Numbered from the stretch's first letter, positions 1 to 5,133 are shown. The stretch is 14,109 bases of DNA from Candidatus Uhrbacteria bacterium (GCA_011046145.1 DSBA01000071.1:1-14109); one strand, 5' to 3'. Numbers and translations: made by a program. Notes: generated by a model from the sequence alone, not told the origin.

Positions 1-49
1 GCCTATACCATTTAAATCGTTCTTCCCTTGTATATTTTGTCTTATTCAT
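1..49 (-). CDS. Partial gene running off the left edge (possible transposase N-terminus)
   Basis: An open frame starts at the ATG complementary to 47-49 and reads leftward out of the window. Only 16 residues are visible (MNKTKYTREERFKWYR). The basic, aromatic helix-like start resembles the helix-turn-helix beginning of transposase or integrase proteins, and the inverted repeat just upstream (64-118) fits an insertion-sequence end. The protein cannot be identified from so few residues. There is no SD in front of it. Confidence 0.4.
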   Translation of the reverse strand, partial: MNKTKYTREERFKWYR

Positions 50-63
50 ATGCTTAAATTTAA

Positions 64-122
64 TAGTTAACATGTGTTACCCTTAAGTATACTATCTGTA
101 ACCCCTTGGTGTTAACTATACA
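64..122. mobile_element. Candidate insertion-sequence terminal region
   Basis: A perfect 9-bp inverted repeat, TAGTTAACA (64-72) and TGTTAACTA (110-118), flanks related short motifs GTTACCC (77-82 area) and GTAACCCC (98-105). Read on the minus strand the segment begins TGTATAGTTAACACC, and TGT/ACA ends are common for insertion sequences. It lies just upstream of the partial minus-strand gene and stops about two bases before the cassette homology begins at 124. The other end is outside the window, so this is an inference. Confidence 0.35.
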
Positions 123-127
123 TCTCA

Positions 128-156
128 TTGACAAATTACTTAAAATACGCTAATCT
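128..156 (+). promoter_or_regulatory. Promoter of cassette A
   Basis: A perfect -35 TTGACA (128-133), a 17-bp spacer and a -10 TAATCT (151-156) make a strong sigma70-type promoter. Transcription should start near 163, giving an untranslated leader of about 125 nt that contains the structured element at 187-284. The same 63-bp block (124-186) recurs at 934-996 with two mismatches. Confidence 0.8.
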
Positions 157-186
157 GTTTGGACAAGTACATTTATATTTTTAAAT

Positions 187-284
187 CCTCCTCGGTAGCT
201 GTGGGAAAAAACAAAAGAAGAATGTTTCCCGGACAGCTAACCAACCCAACCAATGTTCGCTTTGGGCGGACCAAAACGAGGAGG
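187..284 (+). promoter_or_regulatory. Structured SD-sequestering leader, copy A
   Basis: This is a predicted three-way-junction RNA. P1 pairs CCTCCTCG (187-194) with CGAGGAGG (277-284), and the 3' strand is the SD of the 290 gene, ending 5 nt before its ATG. P2 pairs TAGCTGT (196-202) with ACAGCTA (233-239) and continues as GGGAAA (203-208) with TTTCCC (225-230) across a 2-nt bulge. P3 pairs GTTCGC (255-260) with GCGGAC (266-271). The linker at 240-254 (ACCAACCCAACC...) is single-stranded and conserved between copies. Closed P1 should block ribosome binding, so this looks like a translational switch: a riboswitch, protein-binding leader or RNA thermometer. I do not recognise it as a known Rfam class. 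Confidence 0.8.
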
Positions 285-289
285 TAGAA

Positions 290-790
290 ATGGAAATTCG
301 GGGTAATGAGTTTATTGTTGAGCCCGGCATATTTAACGTGAAGATTGATTATAACAAATTAATCCATGAATTATTTGCCAATGGTGATTATAATGATGCC
401 GATGTTGATTTCTGTGATTTTGACCCGCAAGGATTTGGTATTGATCTTGTAACATTAGGACAACAAAATTTGAATTTGAGAATTATTAGGTTCCTTCGTA
501 ATATAGACACATTAACAGAGGCTATCGGGTTGATTGTTGATAATGGTTTTGAACCGGCAGGTGTTAGGCATTTGCTTACATTAGGTATGACGTATCCATA
601 TCTGCAACGCGCATGTCCTGTGATCACACTTGAACCCGGGGCAGATCATTATAGTAATTTTTGGTGGCTGATGCTAACAGTTTATAAAAACTTCAGGTGT
701 ATACGTTTTTATGGATGGACTTGCTGGGATGATCATTTTCCTGGATATGGGATAGATTGCGACGTATGGTATCTCGTAATTCAGCCATGA
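290..790 (+). CDS. Cassette A hypothetical protein, 166 aa
   Basis: This soluble-looking protein of unknown function has no signal peptide or transmembrane segment. Its AGGAGG SD (279-284) lies inside the 3' strand of leader stem P1, which fixes the start at 290. The middle (about residues 65-115, around TLTEAIGLIVDNGFEPAGV and YPYLQRACP) and the aromatic C-terminal part (123-163, rich in Trp, Tyr and Cys) resemble, from recall, a widespread Patescibacteria family of about 150-aa proteins. In that family a motif like L..LG..YP.LQR.FPI.AL precedes a Trp/Arg-rich end. This copy is divergent: the usual basic C-terminal positions are replaced by acidic and aromatic residues. It is the only gene of cassette A, followed by a terminator at 810-839. 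Translation is probably controlled by the leader. Function unknown. Confidence 0.8.
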   Translation: MEIRGNEFIVEPGIFNVKIDYNKLIHELFANGDYNDADVDFCDFDPQGFGIDLVTLGQQNLNLRIIRFLRNIDTLTEAIGLIVDNGFEPAGVRHLLTLGMTYPYLQRACPVITLEPGADHYSNFWWLMLTVYKNFRCIRFYGWTCWDDHFPGYGIDCDVWYLVIQP

Positions 791-809
791 ATACCATTTA
801 TAACAACCC

Positions 810-839
810 GACCTGCTAAAAAGCGGGTCTTTTTCTTTT
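810..839 (+). terminator. Intrinsic terminator of cassette A
   Basis: GACCTGC (810-816) pairs with GCGGGTC (823-829), including one G-U pair, around a TAAAAA loop. The run TTTTTCTTTT follows at 830-839. It lies 19 nt after the stop codon of the 166-aa gene and is repeated at the end of cassette B. Confidence 0.85.
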
Positions 840-934
840 GGGCGAAAACGGCAGGTCTCTTTAATATTACCGACGGCTTTAGCCGTCGATCGCCTCCTAA
901 AGGAGACGGTAATATTCATGGGCCGTTTTCGCCC
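840..934. repeat. 95-nt cruciform inverted repeat, copy A
   Basis: The outer arms GGGCGAAAACGGC (840-852) and GCCGTTTTCGCCC (922-934) are a perfect 13-bp inverted repeat. Inside, AATATTACCG (863-872) pairs with CGGTAATATT (907-916). Within that, CGACGGC (871-877) pairs with GCCGTCG (882-888), and CTCC (894-897) with GGAG (902-905). The fold is a stem with an internal loop and two terminal hairpins. It starts directly after the terminator U-run and ends 3 bp before the -35 box of cassette B. The second copy at 2272-2366 differs at three positions. Confidence 0.85.
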
Positions 935-937
935 TCA

Positions 938-966
938 TTGACAAATTACTTAAAATGCGCTAATCT
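938..966 (+). promoter_or_regulatory. Promoter of cassette B
   Basis: TTGACA (938-943), a 17-bp spacer and TAATCT (961-966) match promoter A. The -35 begins 4 bp after the last base of the 95-nt inverted repeat. The start site should be near 973, again leaving a long structured leader before the first ORF at 1105. Confidence 0.8.
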
Positions 967-996
967 GTTTGGACAAGTACATTAATATTTTTAAAT

Positions 997-1098
997 CCTC
1001 CTCGGTAGCTGTTTACAGAAGAAAACAAAAAAAAGAATGTTTTCTGGACGGCAACCAACCCAACCAATGTTCGCTTCGGGAGAACCAAAACGAGGAGG
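997..1098 (+). promoter_or_regulatory. Structured SD-sequestering leader, copy B
   Basis: P1 is identical to copy A: CCTCCTCG (997-1004) with CGAGGAGG (1091-1098), 6 nt before the ATG at 1105. P2 is kept with one A-A mismatch and a T-G wobble (1006-1012 with 1048-1054). The P2 extension has a different sequence but still pairs: AGAAAAC (1020-1026) with GTTTTCT (1039-1045). P3 keeps GTTC (1069-1072) with GAAC (1082-1085), with a changed second half. Changes on both strands of the P2 extension that preserve pairing are the best evidence that the fold is selected. Confidence 0.8.
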
Positions 1099-1104
1099 TA
1101 GATT

Positions 1105-1281
1105 ATGAAAATTTTGCGAAAATCTTCGAGGCAGTTGACCGATGAGGAATTGCGACGTGAATTGTCAAAACCGCTTCCTGCCGAGGCAGTGAAACAATTG
1201 CGTGAAATTCGTGAATCAGCTGCATGGCTCCTTACTCTTAGTCTTCAGAATATGAGGGCTAATGAGCAGGAGGGTGAGTAG
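1105..1281 (+). CDS. Small paralog 1 of cassette B, 58 aa
   Basis: First of six related short proteins. It contains the family pattern LTDEELRRELSKPL, then AEAVKQLREIRE, then a hydrophobic WLLTLSLQNM segment. It is likely a short all-helical protein, with the TDEE motif acting as a helix cap. There is no signal peptide and no known domain that I recognise. The start is set by the SD GAGGAGG (1092-1098), which lies in leader stem P1. The C-terminal codons (EQEGE) overlap the AGGAGGG at 1268-1274 that serves as SD for the next gene. Function unknown. Confidence 0.75.
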   Translation: MKILRKSSRQLTDEELRRELSKPLPAEAVKQLREIRESAAWLLTLSLQNMRANEQEGE

Positions 1282-1283
1282 TT

Positions 1284-1448
1284 ATGAACAGAACGAACGA
1301 TCTTAGTCGACATCAAATTCGGGAATTGCTGTTTTTACCATTATCAGACGAGGAATCTTCACAGTTACGTGAAAATCGTGAGGCGAGGATAGGGCTAATT
1401 TCCCTAAGCTTTTCTGAAATGAGTATTGATGAGCAGGAGGAAAAATAA
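1284..1448 (+). CDS. Small paralog 2 of cassette B, 54 aa
   Basis: The start is 2 nt after the previous stop, with AGGAGGG (1268-1274) as SD. The same family pattern is seen: LSRHQIRELLFLPLSDEE, then SQLRENREA, then GLISLSFSEM. The conserved central Trp of the family is Gly here. The C-terminus EQEEK is again encoded by an AGGAGG (1435-1440) that is the SD of the next gene, so the paralogs were probably duplicated as ORF plus downstream SD. Likely translationally coupled. Function unknown. Confidence 0.75.
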   Translation: MNRTNDLSRHQIRELLFLPLSDEESSQLRENREARIGLISLSFSEMSIDEQEEK

Positions 1449-1450
1449 TT

Positions 1451-1579
1451 ATGAAAATATCCTCCAGATATAAAAAACGAATTCGGCAACTTCGGGAGAA
1501 ATCTCGTTGGCTTTTGACTGTCGTTTCTCGTGAAATTAATAATGATGAAAGCGGGGATAGTGATCATGCGAAAAACTGA
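1451..1579 (+). CDS. Small paralog 3 of cassette B, 42 aa, N-terminally shortened
   Basis: Starts 2 nt after paralog 2, with AGGAGG (1435-1440) 10 nt upstream of its ATG. Only the second half of the family is present: RIRQLREKSRWLLTVVSREI, matching the LREIRKSDRWLLALNL block of other members. The TDEEL helix is missing. The tail is acidic and ends with a 14-nt overlap into paralog 4. It may be a degenerate copy or a reduced functional form. Confidence 0.65.
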   Translation: MKISSRYKKRIRQLREKSRWLLTVVSREINNDESGDSDHAKN

Positions 1580-1694
1580 TCATCTTAGTCGTGCGGAACT
1601 TCGCAAATCACTTTTTACTTTATCCGAAAGCGCTGAAAAGCGTTTGGAAAAAGCCAGGCAAAAACGACGTGGTTTAATCTCATTGCAAAATTAG
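1566..1694 (+). CDS. Small paralog 4 of cassette B, 42 aa, C-terminally degenerate
   Basis: Begins inside the end of paralog 3 (14-nt overlap, different frame), so translation would depend on the upstream gene. No good SD is visible, only a purine-rich stretch near 1553-1560. It matches the family at LSRAELRKSLFTLSE, then AEKRLEKARQKRRGLISL, and ends where others continue with Asn-Leu-x-Glu. It is more basic than its siblings. The shortened C-terminus and weak SD suggest decay. A long palindrome follows at 1702-1727. Confidence 0.6.
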   Translation: MRKTDHLSRAELRKSLFTLSESAEKRLEKARQKRRGLISLQN

Positions 1695-1701
1695 GTTAAA
1701 T

Positions 1702-1727
1702 AGTAGGGGGCAATTTTGCCCCCTACT
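1702..1727 (+). other. Strong hairpin between the two paralog groups
   Basis: AGTAGGGGGC (1702-1711) pairs perfectly with GCCCCCTACT (1718-1727) around an AATTTT loop, 7 nt after the stop of paralog 4. No U-run follows (TACAAAAG), so it is not a convincing intrinsic terminator. It may protect the 3' end of a processed upstream mRNA or be a leftover duplication joint. Leader copy C begins 9 nt later. Confidence 0.7.
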
Positions 1728-1736
1728 TACAAAAGA

Positions 1737-1834
1737 CCTCCTCGGTAGCTGTGGGAAAAAACAAAAGAAGAATGTTTCCCAAACAGCTAACCAACCCAAC
1801 TAATGTTCGCTTCGGGCGAGCCAAAACGAGGAGG
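1737..1834 (+). promoter_or_regulatory. Structured SD-sequestering leader, copy C (internal)
   Basis: P1 pairs CCTCCTCG (1737-1744) with CGAGGAGG (1827-1834), 6 nt before the ATG at 1841. P2 pairs TAGCTGT (1746-1752) with ACAGCTA (1783-1789) and GGGAAA (1753-1758) with TTTCCC (1775-1780). The 2-nt bulge is AA here and GG in copy A. P3 pairs GTTCGC (1805-1810) with GCGAGC (1816-1821). Its wobble is at the second pair, where copy A has it at the third, so pairing is kept while sequence moves. Unlike copies A and B, no promoter block precedes it, so it may work as an intercistronic element in the cassette B transcript. Confidence 0.8.
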
Positions 1835-1840
1835 TATGAA

Positions 1841-1999
1841 ATGAGATCGACTCGACATTTAACTGATGAGGAAATTAGGACATTGCTTTTTGCTCCCATG
1901 TCAGATGAGGAGGCAGCTCGCTTGCGTGAAATTCGTAAATCTGACCGTTGGCTACTCGCTCTTAATCTTCACGAAAATGGATCGAGAGGAGGTCTATAA
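1841..1999 (+). CDS. Small paralog 5 of cassette B, 52 aa
   Basis: A full-length family member: LTDEEIRTLLFAPMSDEE, then AARLREIRKSDRWLLALNL. It is close to paralog 6 in the second half, with KSDRWLLALNL identical in both. The start at 1841 is chosen because AGGAGG (1829-1834) sits 6 nt upstream. The frame is open back to 1751, but that stretch is the structured leader. Its stop overlaps the next start as TAATG, a classic coupling arrangement. Function unknown. Confidence 0.75.
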   Translation: MRSTRHLTDEEIRTLLFAPMSDEEAARLREIRKSDRWLLALNLHENGSRGGL

Positions 2000-2220
2000 T
2001 GTTGAGAATTAGTGAGCTTAGTGACGAGGAACTGCGAGAGCTAATATCTAGACCCATGACTGATGAAGAGGCTCAAACCCTGATTAGGATCAATAAATCT
2101 GACCGTTGGCTGCTTGCTCTTAATCTCCGCGAGATGGAACGTCAAGAATCTGACCCGAACTACGATCCGGCTAACGACCCGACTTGTGTACGCGTAGAAT
2201 TTGAAAACGATGAGGAATGA
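1999..2220 (+). CDS. Small paralog 6 of cassette B, 73 aa
   Basis: The longest member. It has LSDEELRELISRPMTDEE, then AQTLIRINKSDRWLLALNL, then an added acidic tail (about residues 46-73, many Asp and Glu, including DPNYDPANDPT). The start overlaps the previous stop (TAATG), with AGGAGG at 1987-1992 as SD. It closes the cassette B operon 20 nt before the terminator at 2241. The TDEE motifs before each helix and the invariant Trp-Leu-Leu suggest a small helical bundle or a binding surface for a partner. No function can be assigned. Confidence 0.75.
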   Translation: MLRISELSDEELRELISRPMTDEEAQTLIRINKSDRWLLALNLREMERQESDPNYDPANDPTCVRVEFENDEE

Positions 2221-2240
2221 TCTTCTCGTAAATTTAATTA

Positions 2241-2271
2241 GACCTGCTAAAAAAGCGGGTCTTTTTCTTTT
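2241..2271 (+). terminator. Intrinsic terminator of cassette B
   Basis: GACCTGC (2241-2247) pairs with GCGGGTC (2255-2261) and is followed by TTTTTCTTTT (2262-2271). It is the same terminator as in cassette A with one extra loop A, again directly abutting the 95-nt inverted repeat. Confidence 0.85.
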
Positions 2272-2366
2272 GGGCGAAAACGGCAGGTCTCCTTAATATT
2301 ACCGACGGCTTTAGCCGTCGATCGCATCCTAAAGGAGGCGGTAATATTCATGGGCCGTTTTCGCCC
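2272..2366. repeat. 95-nt cruciform inverted repeat, copy B
   Basis: The arms GGGCGAAAACGGC (2272-2284) and GCCGTTTTCGCCC (2354-2366) are perfect, and the inner AATATTACCG/CGGTAATATT stem and CGACGGC/GCCGTCG hairpin are unchanged from copy A. The last small hairpin is weaker because one base changed (TCC...GGA). It ends the cassette array, 15 bp before the uvrD promoter. Confidence 0.85.
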
Positions 2367-2380
2367 GATTATTTATTTTG

Positions 2381-2389
2381 TGATACAAT
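2381..2389 (+). promoter_or_regulatory. Extended -10 promoter of the helicase gene
   Basis: TGA-TACAAT (TGn at 2381-2383, -10 at 2384-2389) lies 7 nt before the ATG at 2397. A start site at the usual distance would fall on or next to the ATG, so the mRNA may be leaderless. No -35 is evident and the upstream DNA is the cruciform arm. Confidence 0.5.
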
Positions 2390-2396
2390 AAAATCT

Positions 2397-4532
2397 ATGA
2401 AACAATATAAATTAAAGCAACAACAAGTTTGTCTTGATAATTTTAAAATAGATTATCAAAACGAATTAAACAAAGAGCAATTAGACGTGGTCTTGAATGG
2501 CGAAGGGCCGTGTTTGGTTTTGGCTGGCGCAGGCAGCGGTAAAACGCGTACTTTAGTTTATCGCGTGGCATATTTAGTGGAAAAGGGAATTGATCCTAAA
2601 AATATCCTTTTAGTCACTTTTACCAATAAAGCAGCCAAGGAAATGCTAAATAGGGTAGAAGTGCTTTTAAAATGTCAGCCTAAAGGCCTTTGGGGCGGCA
2701 CTTTTCACCATATTGGCAATATTATTTTGCGGCGTTATGCGAAAAATTTGGGTTATGATAATAAATTTACAATTTTGGATCAGGAAGATTCTAAAACATT
2801 GCTTAAGGCTGTGATGGGCGAGTTGAATTTAAATTATAAAGACAAATATTTTCCCAAAGCTGATGTGATTCAAAATATTATTTCTTTTAGCCAAAATAGC
2901 CAAAAGCCAATTAGCGAGGTGATTGAACTGAAATACTCGTATTTGGATCCCAAATTAATTTTGGTTATTGAAACAATTAATAAAGCTTATCAAAAAAAGA
3001 AATTAAAAACCAATGTGATGGATTTTGATGATTTATTAATTAATTGGCTGAAACTTTTAAAAAAAGATAAGACAGTAAAAAAGCGCTTAGCAAATCAATT
3101 TAAATATATTCTAGTTGACGAGTATCAGGACACAAATAAAATCCAGTCGGAAATAATAAAGGAATTAGGCGCGGCGCATAACAATGTTTTGGTCGTAGGC
3201 GATGACTGCCAGTCTATTTATTCTTTCCGGGCTGCTGACATTAATAATATTTTAAGTTTCCCAAAAAATTTTAAAGGCGCTAAAATTTTTAAAATTGAAA
3301 CTAATTACCGTTCTTCGCCGGAAATTTTAAATCTGGCCAATGAAAGTATTGCCAATAATTTAAATCAGTATCAAAAAGCCTTGAACACAATTATTGATCA
3401 TAAGCAAAAGCCAGCTTTAGTGGCTTTGCGAGACGGAGAACAACAGGCGCATTTTGTTTGCCAGCGGATTTTAGAATTACAAGAGGAGGGGATATCTTTA
3501 AAAGATATGGCTGTGTTATTCAGGTCGTCTTTTCAGGCGCTGGAAATGGAATTAGAATTAAATAAAAGGAATATCCCTTATCAGATGCGCGGAGGCATTA
3601 AATTTTTTGAGCAGGCGCATATTAAAGATGTTGTAGCTTATTTGAAAATTATTAATAATTGGCAGGATGAACTTTCCTGGAAACGGGTTTTATTGCTTTA
3701 TGAAGGCATTGGCCCGGCTAATGCCCAAATAATCTGGCAGGAGATTAGCAAATTAGCCAGTATTAAATCTGCGGCTGAACAATTGGTCAGGATTCCTGCT
3801 GGGTTTAAAGTTTTGCGCAGTCTTGAGAAACTTAATGGTTTGTTGAAATTTTTGCTGGAAACACACGAGGATTTTATTGCCAGTTCTATTAGGCAAATTT
3901 TGAAAGCTGATTATGAAGATTATTTAAAAGCTAATTTTGAAAATGCTAAGGATCGCTTAGAAGACTTAAATCAATTGGCTAATTTTGCTTTGCAATATGA
4001 GAAATTAGAAGATTTTTTATCAGATGTAACTTTATCAGAAGGCTTTAAAGGTGAATCGGTTGAAGGTTATAAGGAGGGGCCGGATGAAGCTTTAATTTTA
4101 AGCACTATTCATCAGGCTAAAGGTTTAGAATGGAAATATCTATTTGTGATTGGCTTGGTTGAAGGCCAGTTCCCGCATTATAAAATTTATGATCATCCAG
4201 AAGAAATTGAAGAAGAACGGCGTTTGTTTTATGTGGCAGTGACCAGAGCCAAAGACGAGCTTTATTTAACTTATCCGATTATTTCTTTTTCATTTACCAC
4301 TGGCCAAAATATTAATAAACCGTCGCAATTTATCGCGGAATTAGATGATTCATTATTTGAGCCATGGCAAGTTGATGAAAATGGTGAAAATTATGAGGAT
4401 GATGAAGATGAAGATGAAGATATTATTGATTTTGATAAGTCACACCCAAAAAGGCCCCGAGGGGCTAAAAAATTAAGGAAACATGAGTTTTTGAGTTCAG
4501 TAACGTATGAGGATCTTGATGATGGATATTAA
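2397..4532 (+). CDS. uvrD: UvrD/PcrA/Rep-type superfamily 1A DNA helicase
   Basis: An ATP-driven 3'-5' DNA unwinding enzyme of repair and replication restart, cytosolic, 711 aa, about the usual family length. The motifs appear in order: Walker A AGAGSGKT (43-50), motif Ia VTFTNKAAKEM (73-83), Walker B VDEYQDTN (240-247), motif III VVGDDCQSIYSFR (266-278), motif IV ETNYRSS (301-307), motif V STIHQAKGLEW (569-579) and motif VI EEERRLFYVAVTRAKDE (605-621). Motif III has Cys where GDDDQSIY is usual. The C-terminus lacks a clear Tudor-like end and instead has an acidic run (667-680) followed by a basic patch (KRPRGAKKLRK). The start at 2397 has no SD and may be leaderless. UvrD, PcrA and Rep cannot be separated here. 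Confidence 0.95.
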   Translation: MKQYKLKQQQVCLDNFKIDYQNELNKEQLDVVLNGEGPCLVLAGAGSGKTRTLVYRVAYLVEKGIDPKNILLVTFTNKAAKEMLNRVEVLLKCQPKGLWGGTFHHIGNIILRRYAKNLGYDNKFTILDQEDSKTLLKAVMGELNLNYKDKYFPKADVIQNIISFSQNSQKPISEVIELKYSYLDPKLILVIETINKAYQKKKLKTNVMDFDDLLINWLKLLKKDKTVKKRLANQFKYILVDEYQDTNKIQSEIIKELGAAHNNVLVVGDDCQSIYSFRAADINNILSFPKNFKGAKIFKIETNYRSSPEILNLANESIANNLNQYQKALNTIIDHKQKPALVALRDGEQQAHFVCQRILELQEEGISLKDMAVLFRSSFQALEMELELNKRNIPYQMRGGIKFFEQAHIKDVVAYLKIINNWQDELSWKRVLLLYEGIGPANAQIIWQEISKLASIKSAAEQLVRIPAGFKVLRSLEKLNGLLKFLLETHEDFIASSIRQILKADYEDYLKANFENAKDRLEDLNQLANFALQYEKLEDFLSDVTLSEGFKGESVEGYKEGPDEALILSTIHQAKGLEWKYLFVIGLVEGQFPHYKIYDHPEEIEEERRLFYVAVTRAKDELYLTYPIISFSFTTGQNINKPSQFIAELDDSLFEPWQVDENGENYEDDEDEDEDIIDFDKSHPKRPRGAKKLRKHEFLSSVTYEDLDDGY

Positions 4533-4539
4533 AGATTTA

Positions 4540-4548
4540 TGGTATAAT
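4540..4548 (+). promoter_or_regulatory. Extended -10 promoter for the macro-domain gene
   Basis: TGG-TATAAT (-10 at 4543-4548, TG at 4540-4541) begins 7 nt after the helicase stop codon. TTGATG at 4517-4522 is 20 bp upstream, too far to be an ideal -35. The leader would be about 84 nt. Confidence 0.55.
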
Positions 4549-4585
4549 TAATTTGAAAGCTGAGTAAGCTCCGGGTAAGAAAAAT

Positions 4586-4626
4586 AAGAATTAAATAGCT
4601 TGCACAGCTTAATTTACTTAATTCTT
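4586..4626 (+). other. Hairpin in the macro-domain gene leader
   Basis: AAGAATTAA (4586-4594) and TTAATTCTT (4618-4626) are a perfect 9-bp inverted repeat enclosing two AGCT motifs. It ends 12 nt before the ATG at 4639. It is AT-rich, and the surrounding sequence repeats TTAATTTACT-like units, so it could also be low-complexity sequence. Confidence 0.4.
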
Positions 4627-4638
4627 AATTTACTAATT

Positions 4639-5133
4639 ATGATCGACATCCAAATTCAAAAAGGTGACATAACCAAGGTTCAGGCAGACGCCATTGTCAA
4701 TCCCGCCAATTCTTTTGGCTGGATGGGCGGGGGATCTGCCAAAGCAATTAAAAATGCCGGCGGCAGGGAAATTGAAGATGAAGTGATTGCCAAATCTCCT
4801 TTGGAGATCGGTAAACCCGTGTCTACCAAGGTCGGCAACCTTAATTATAAAGCCATAATACATTCGCCAACAGTTGAAAGCCCTAATGACAAAGCTTTGC
4901 CATATAATGTTGCTATGGCAACGCGAGGCGCTTTAGAACTGGCTGATGACATGAAATTTTCAGTTATTGCCATGCCAGGCATGGGTACGGGCATTGGCGG
5001 TTTTCCGAAAAAAAACGCTGCTAAAGTGATGATTGAGGAAATAAAGAAATTCGAACCTATTAATTTGGAAAAAGTAATTTTGGTTGATATTGATGATGAA
5101 TTAGTGGAGTTTTGGCAGAAAGAACTGAAATAG
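4639..5133 (+). CDS. Macro-domain protein (ADP-ribose binding)
   Basis: A single macro domain fills the 164-aa protein. Visible motifs: GDIT (9-12), VQADAIVNPANS (14-25, the NAAN-type loop with Pro in second place), GGGSAKAI (30-37, ribose loop) and MPGMGTGIGGFP (112-123, phosphate loop). Such proteins bind ADP-ribose, and many remove ADP-ribose from proteins or deacetylate O-acetyl-ADP-ribose. Which reaction this one performs is not visible. The start at 4639 is chosen because the macro fold begins at once (MIDIQIQKGDI). An upstream ATG at 4600 would add 13 hydrophobic residues encoded by the AT-rich leader. No SD. It ends before a convergent terminator at 5183-5209. Confidence 0.9.
   Translation: MIDIQIQKGDITKVQADAIVNPANSFGWMGGGSAKAIKNAGGREIEDEVIAKSPLEIGKPVSTKVGNLNYKAIIHSPTVESPNDKALPYNVAMATRGALELADDMKFSVIAMPGMGTGIGGFPKKNAAKVMIEEIKKFEPINLEKVILVDIDDELVEFWQKELK

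Noticed and set aside
840..934. Integron attC site
   Set aside because: The arms do not carry the GTTRRRY/RYYYAAC core sites and no integrase is visible. The cassette-like layout is only an analogy.
1751..1840. In-frame upstream extension of the 1841 gene from a GTG at 1751
   Set aside because: The stretch is the structured leader, repeated before unrelated ORFs. The SD at 1829-1834 sets the start at 1841.
124..2366. CRISPR array
   Set aside because: The repeats are long, differ in type and enclose ORFs. There are no short regularly spaced repeats and no cas genes.
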